From assembly GCA_041595355.1 (NCBI GenBank), contig JBFHKO010000117.1:1-7971 (forward strand): a DNA stretch of 7,971 nt, in the 5' to 3' direction. Origin of the DNA: JBFHKO01 sp041595355 (GTDB taxonomy: Bacteria > Pseudomonadota > Gammaproteobacteria > Enterobacterales > Aeromonadaceae). The translations under genes were made by a program, and so were the position numbers. This document shows, one piece after another, positions 5,284-7,971 of the stretch (position 1 is the stretch's first letter; every line of letters begins with the position of its first letter). Under the pieces are notes generated by a model that was given only the letters and a program-made list of their open reading frames with translations, was not told the origin of the DNA and made no database searches.

Positions 5284-6897
5284 TCAGTGCGGCTCGGGGG
5301 TGAGTATGGTGGGGCTCGGGTCGGGCAGCTGCTCGGGATAGTCCAGATTGTAATGCAGGCCGCGGGACTCCTTGCGCAGCATGGCCGAGTCGACGATGAG
5401 CTCGGCCACCTGCAGCAGGTTGCGCAGCTCCAGCAGGTTGTTGGAGACCCGGAAGTGGGAGTAGTAGTCCTGCACTTCCTGCTTCAGCAGTTCGATGCGC
5501 CGCTTGGCGCGCTCCAGCCGTTTGTTGGTCCGCACTATGCCCACATAGTCCCACATGAACAGCCGTAGTTCGTGCCAGTTGTGCTGGATCACTACTTCTT
5601 CATCCGAGTCGATGACCTTGCTCTCATCCCAGGCCGGTACCGCCACCGGCTCCGGGCTGCCTGGCAGCTGGGCTTCGATATCCAGTGCCGCCGCATGGGC
5701 GAATACCACGCACTCCAGCAGGGAGTTGGAGGCCATGCGGTTGGCGCCGTGCAGCCCGGTGTAGGAGACCTCGCCGATGGCATACAGGCCGGGAATATCG
5801 GTGCGCCCGTGTTCATCGGTGATCACGCCGCCGCAGGTATAGTGGGCCGCGGGCACCACCGGGATCGGCTTTTGGGTGATGTCGAGCCCCAGTTTCAGGC
5901 AGCGCTCGTGGATGGTGGGGAAGTGCTTGCGAATGAAGTCGGCCGGCTTGTGGGTGATGTCCAGGTACATGCAGTTGGCACCCAGGCGCTTCATCTCGTA
6001 GTCGATGGCGCGGGCGACGATGTCCCGGGGGGCCAGTTCGGCGCGGGGATCGAACTCCGCCATGAAGCGAGAACCATCCGGTCGGCGCAGGTAGGCGCCT
6101 TCACCGCGCAGCGCCTCGGTGAGCAGGAAGCTGCGATCATCCGGATGGAACAGGGTGGTGGGGTGGAACTGGTTGAACTCCATGTTCGCCACCCGGCAGC
6201 CGGCGCGCCAGGCCATGGCGATGCCGTCACCGGAGCTGACATCCGGGTTGGAGGTATACTGATAGACTTTGGAGGCGCCGCCGGTGGCCAGGGCCACGAA
6301 GCGGGCGCGCACGGTTTCCACCTGTTCGGCGTTGCGGTTCCAGATATGGGCGCCGAGGATGCGCTTCTCTTCCCGCCCCAGCTTGTGGCTGTCGATCAGA
6401 TCGATGGCGTTGTAGCGCTCCATCAGCTGGATGTTGGCATGTTGGCGCACCCGTCCGACCAGGGTCAGCTCCACCGACTTGCCGGTGGCATCGGCGGCGT
6501 GGAAGATGCGTCTGTGGCTGTGGCCGCCCTCGCGGGTGAGGTGATAGCTGGGGCTGCCATCCCGGGCGTTGGGCTCCTCCTGATCGAAGGGCACGCCCTG
6601 GGCTATCAGCCAGTCGATGCAGGGTTTGGCATTGCGGGCGGTGAATTCGACAATGTGGCGATCACAGAGGCCGGCCCCCGCATTCAGGGTGTCGTTGACA
6701 TGCGATTCGATGCTGTCGGTTTCATCGCATACGGCAGCGATGCCGCCTTGAGCGTAGTAGGTGGCGCCCTCGCTCAAGGGGCCCTTGCTCAATACCATGA
6801 CCTTGGCGTGGTCGGCCAGATGCAGCGCCAAGGTGAGGCCGGCGGCACCACTGCCAATGATCAGAACGTCACAACTGTGTTCAACGTTATGTTTCAT
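5284..6897 (-). CDS. nadB: L-aspartate oxidase NadB
   Basis: FAD flavoenzyme that oxidises L-aspartate to iminoaspartate, with O2 or fumarate as acceptor, the first step of de novo NAD synthesis; NadA then makes quinolinate. The 537-residue length matches E. coli (540). The FAD-binding GSGAAG motif is at 15-20, with SEGATYYAQGGIAAV at 42-56. The capping and active-site blocks are all present: LTREGGHSHRRIFHAADATG (120-139), NQFHPTTLFHP (242-252), ELAPRDIVARAID (287-299), AAHYTCGGV (350-358) and GLHGANRMASNSLLE (381-395). H245, R291, H352 and R387 correspond, as I recall, to E. coli H244, R290, H351 and R386. There is no SdhA-type covalent FAD histidine motif, as expected for NadB. ATG 6897 fits the family N-terminus; the Shine-Dalgarno is poor. 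It diverges from rpoE, the same arrangement as in E. coli. Confidence 0.98.
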   Translation of the reverse strand: MKHNVEHSCDVLIIGSGAAGLTLALHLADHAKVMVLSKGPLSEGATYYAQGGIAAVCDETDSIESHVNDTLNAGAGLCDRHIVEFTARNAKPCIDWLIAQGVPFDQEEPNARDGSPSYHLTREGGHSHRRIFHAADATGKSVELTLVGRVRQHANIQLMERYNAIDLIDSHKLGREEKRILGAHIWNRNAEQVETVRARFVALATGGASKVYQYTSNPDVSSGDGIAMAWRAGCRVANMEFNQFHPTTLFHPDDRSFLLTEALRGEGAYLRRPDGSRFMAEFDPRAELAPRDIVARAIDYEMKRLGANCMYLDITHKPADFIRKHFPTIHERCLKLGLDITQKPIPVVPAAHYTCGGVITDEHGRTDIPGLYAIGEVSYTGLHGANRMASNSLLECVVFAHAAALDIEAQLPGSPEPVAVPAWDESKVIDSDEEVVIQHNWHELRLFMWDYVGIVRTNKRLERAKRRIELLKQEVQDYYSHFRVSNNLLELRNLLQVAELIVDSAMLRKESRGLHYNLDYPEQLPDPSPTILTPEPH

Positions 6898-6985
6898 AAA
6901 GTATCATTGGCATGGGTTGGAAGGCCCTATGTTAGCCCAAGTCAGAGCCAGGTGCAGCCTGGATCACGCTTTTTTACTCGGCCGA

Positions 6986-7012
6986 GAACTTTTACCCAGG
7001 TGAGGTGTCTGA
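6986..7012 (+). promoter_or_regulatory. SigmaE-dependent autoregulatory promoter of rpoE
   Basis: GAACTT (6986-6991) is followed after exactly 16 nt by TCTGA (7008-7012), continuing AAA. This matches the sigmaE consensus (GGAACTT, about 16 nt, TCTGA) except for A at the first G. Predicted start is about 7018, giving a leader of about 58 nt. SigmaE autoregulation of its operon is known in E. coli. The site sits about 90-115 bp upstream of nadB on the other strand. Confidence 0.85.
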
Positions 7013-7038
7013 AAAGGTGCGCTTATTCCGGAACGACG

Positions 7039-7128
7039 ATGACAGACGCAGTGTGGCTGGAGGTTTCCGTCTCCGATGAGCGACCTGAATGTAGACCAGC
7101 AGCTGGTCGAGCGAGTTCAGTGTGGTGA
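7039..7128 (+). other. Possible short leader ORF overlapping the rpoE start (rseD-like?)
   Basis: Within the predicted sigmaE-driven leader, an ATG at 7039 with GGA 6 nt upstream (7031-7033) opens a 29-codon frame (MTDAVWLEV...) that ends at TGA 7126-7128, about 50 nt inside rpoE in another frame. E. coli rpoE has an upstream ORF, rseD, that couples rpoE translation and mediates CsrA control. This one is at the equivalent place, but I see no sequence similarity that I can verify. A 29-codon open frame is not significant in GC-rich DNA. Confidence 0.25.
7059..7074 (+). promoter_or_regulatory. Hairpin over the rpoE Shine-Dalgarno
   Basis: The only strong Shine-Dalgarno, GGAGG (7059-7063), is 12 nt from ATG 7076, longer than ideal. 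Its GGAG (7059-7062) can pair with CTCC (7071-7074) just before the start codon, around an 8-nt loop. A 4-bp stem is weak alone. It could limit rpoE initiation unless opened by ribosomes or a regulator. Confidence 0.35.
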
Positions 7129-7654
7129 CAAGAATGCCTTCAACCTGCTGGTGGTGAAATACCAGCACAAGGTGGTCAATCTGGTTGCCCGTTATGTGAA
7201 AAATCCGGGGGATGTGGCGGATGTGGCGCAGGAGACCTTCATCAAGGCGTACCGCTCGCTGCCCACCTTCCGGGGGGAAAGTGCCTTTTATACCTGGTTG
7301 TACCGCATCGCCGTGAACACGGCGAAGAATTACATCGTGGCTCAGGGGCGGCGGCCTCCCGATATGGATGTGGAGGCCAGCGATGCCGAATATTATGACG
7401 GGGCCGATGCCTTGCGCGAGCAGGCCACCCCGGAAAACCTGATGATGTCCGAGCAGATGCGAGAGGCGGTGCTGGCCGGCCTCGAGGCCTTGCCCGAGGA
7501 TCTGCGTACGGCGCTGACCCTGCGGGAGATCGAGGGGCTGAGCTACGATGATATTGCCGAGATCATGGAGTGCCCGGTGGGAACCGTCCGTTCCCGTATC
7601 TTCCGGGCCCGTGAGGCCATCGACAAGCGGATCCAACCCTTGTTGCAACGCTAG
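7076..7654 (+). CDS. rpoE: RNA polymerase sigmaE factor RpoE
   Basis: ECF-family sigma factor directing transcription of envelope-stress genes (outer-membrane protein folding, proteases, small RNAs) when periplasmic signals trigger cleavage of RseA. The 192-residue product is almost identical in length and plan to E. coli RpoE (191). It carries FNLLVVKYQHKVVNLVARYV (22-41) of region 2.1, DVAQETFIKAYRSLPTFRGESAFYTW (49-74) of regions 2.2-2.4, and RIAVNTAKNYIVAQGRRPP (77-95). Region 4.2 is the helix-turn-helix LSYDDIAEIMECPVGTVRSRIFRAR (155-179), which reads the GGAACTT -35 element. The start aligns with the E. coli N-terminus (MSDLNVDQQLVERVQ versus MSEQLTDQVLVERVQ). It is preceded by its own sigmaE promoter and followed 17 bp later by rseA, so the pair is an operon. 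No oddities are seen in the coding sequence. Confidence 0.98.
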   Translation: MSDLNVDQQLVERVQCGDKNAFNLLVVKYQHKVVNLVARYVKNPGDVADVAQETFIKAYRSLPTFRGESAFYTWLYRIAVNTAKNYIVAQGRRPPDMDVEASDAEYYDGADALREQATPENLMMSEQMREAVLAGLEALPEDLRTALTLREIEGLSYDDIAEIMECPVGTVRSRIFRAREAIDKRIQPLLQR

Positions 7655-7671
7655 GGAGCATGCAGATCACT

Positions 7672-7971
7672 ATGGCGAAGAGCGAACGGATTTCCGCGCT
7701 AATGGATGGCGAGCTGCAGGATGACCTCGTCATGCGCGATGTGGCCCAGCAGGCTGAATGTTCAGCCACCTGGGCGCGTTATCACCTCATCGGCGAGGCG
7801 TTGCGTGACGACTTGCCACCCCGGTTGCATCTCGACTTGGCCGCGCGCGTCGCCGAGGCCGTGGAGCAGGAGCCGGCGTTGCTGGTGCCTCATGCGCGGC
7901 GGTCGCGTCTGGCGGGGCTCAGGCCACGTCTGCGAGCGCTGCTGAGCCAGGGCGGCCAGTACGCCATCGCC
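7672..7971 (+). CDS. rseA: Anti-sigmaE factor RseA (5' part, cut by window edge)
   Basis: Inner-membrane anti-sigma factor whose cytoplasmic N-terminal domain binds RpoE and blocks it. DegS and RseP cleave it during envelope stress, releasing sigmaE. The frame is open for 100 codons to the window edge, ending where the single membrane helix should begin. The N-terminus MAKSERISALMDGEL aligns with E. coli MQKEQLSALMDGE, and later TWARYHLIGEALRDDLP (32-48) and LDLAARVAEAVEQEPALLVP match the sigma-binding domain pattern. The stretch from about 73 to 95 is Arg-rich and diverges, as this linker usually does. ATG 7672 is chosen by homology; the in-frame ATG 7660 would add four residues but sits 1 nt from GGGAG (7654-7658), which is 13 nt from ATG 7672. 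The Shine-Dalgarno overlaps the rpoE stop codon, suggesting coupling. rseB and rseC would be expected beyond the window. Confidence 0.93.
   Translation, partial: MAKSERISALMDGELQDDLVMRDVAQQAECSATWARYHLIGEALRDDLPPRLHLDLAARVAEAVEQEPALLVPHARRSRLAGLRPRLRALLSQGGQYAIA

Noticed and set aside
6927..6932. TAACAT-type -10 on the minus strand for nadB
   Set aside because: No acceptable -35 at 16-18 nt. nadB must have a promoter in 6898-7075, but I cannot place it.
6907..6933. TTGGCA ... TATGTT as a sigma70 promoter for rpoE
   Set aside because: The spacer is only 15 nt and the -10 is 4/6. A second housekeeping promoter is plausible by analogy to E. coli, but this pair is too weak to annotate.
5572..7128. 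A 518-codon open frame on the plus strand opposite nadB, running into rpoE
   Set aside because: It is antisense to a clear, full-length nadB. Its product is low-complexity G/V/A/H-rich shadow sequence with no domain, and no Shine-Dalgarno or promoter fits. Long antisense frames are common opposite GC-rich genes. Only its last 29 codons, lying in the rpoE leader, are discussed separately.

Overview
The window is a GC-rich chromosomal segment from a gammaproteobacterium. The gene order sdhE-cptA / nadB / rpoE-rseA, and near-E. coli-type NadB, RpoE and RseA proteins, point to the Aeromonadaceae (Aeromonas or a relative) or a nearby Vibrio/Shewanella-type lineage. The genus is an inference from style and synteny. 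There is no sign of phage, insertion sequences, integrons, CRISPR or tRNA/rRNA genes, and almost every stretch is coding.

Left part (1-2747): the 5' portion of a Na+/H+ antiporter gene, nhaD (minus strand, cut by the window edge), diverges from an uncharacterised gene (870-1889). That gene encodes a four-helix membrane protein with a predicted periplasmic coiled coil and a cytoplasmic winged-helix-like tail. An uncharacterised small lipoprotein (2050-2625) follows, then a strong nested inverted repeat (2645-2690).

Middle part (2748-5255): a tandem-domain universal stress protein converges on, and overlaps by 19 bp, ygfZ (folate-dependent Fe-S/tRNA modification protein, minus strand). ygfZ diverges from the overlapping pair sdhE-cptA (SDH flavinylation factor and its YgfX-type membrane partner). 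The ygfZ/sdhE intergenic region reads as two back-to-back sigma70 promoters sharing one -35 region, with a 12-bp palindrome inside the sdhE promoter.

Right part (5284-7971): nadB (L-aspartate oxidase, minus strand) diverges from rpoE-rseA, the envelope-stress sigma factor and the start of its anti-sigma gene. A textbook sigmaE promoter (GAACTT, 16 nt, TCTGA) lies in front of rpoE, indicating autoregulation. The rpoE leader also holds a short overlapping ORF and a small hairpin over the Shine-Dalgarno sequence, which may form a translational control layer.

Most of the window is conserved housekeeping and stress-response sequence. I see no clear new multi-gene system. The best candidates for undescribed biology are the membrane winged-helix protein at 870-1889, the shared-promoter architecture at 4556-4607 and the rpoE leader.
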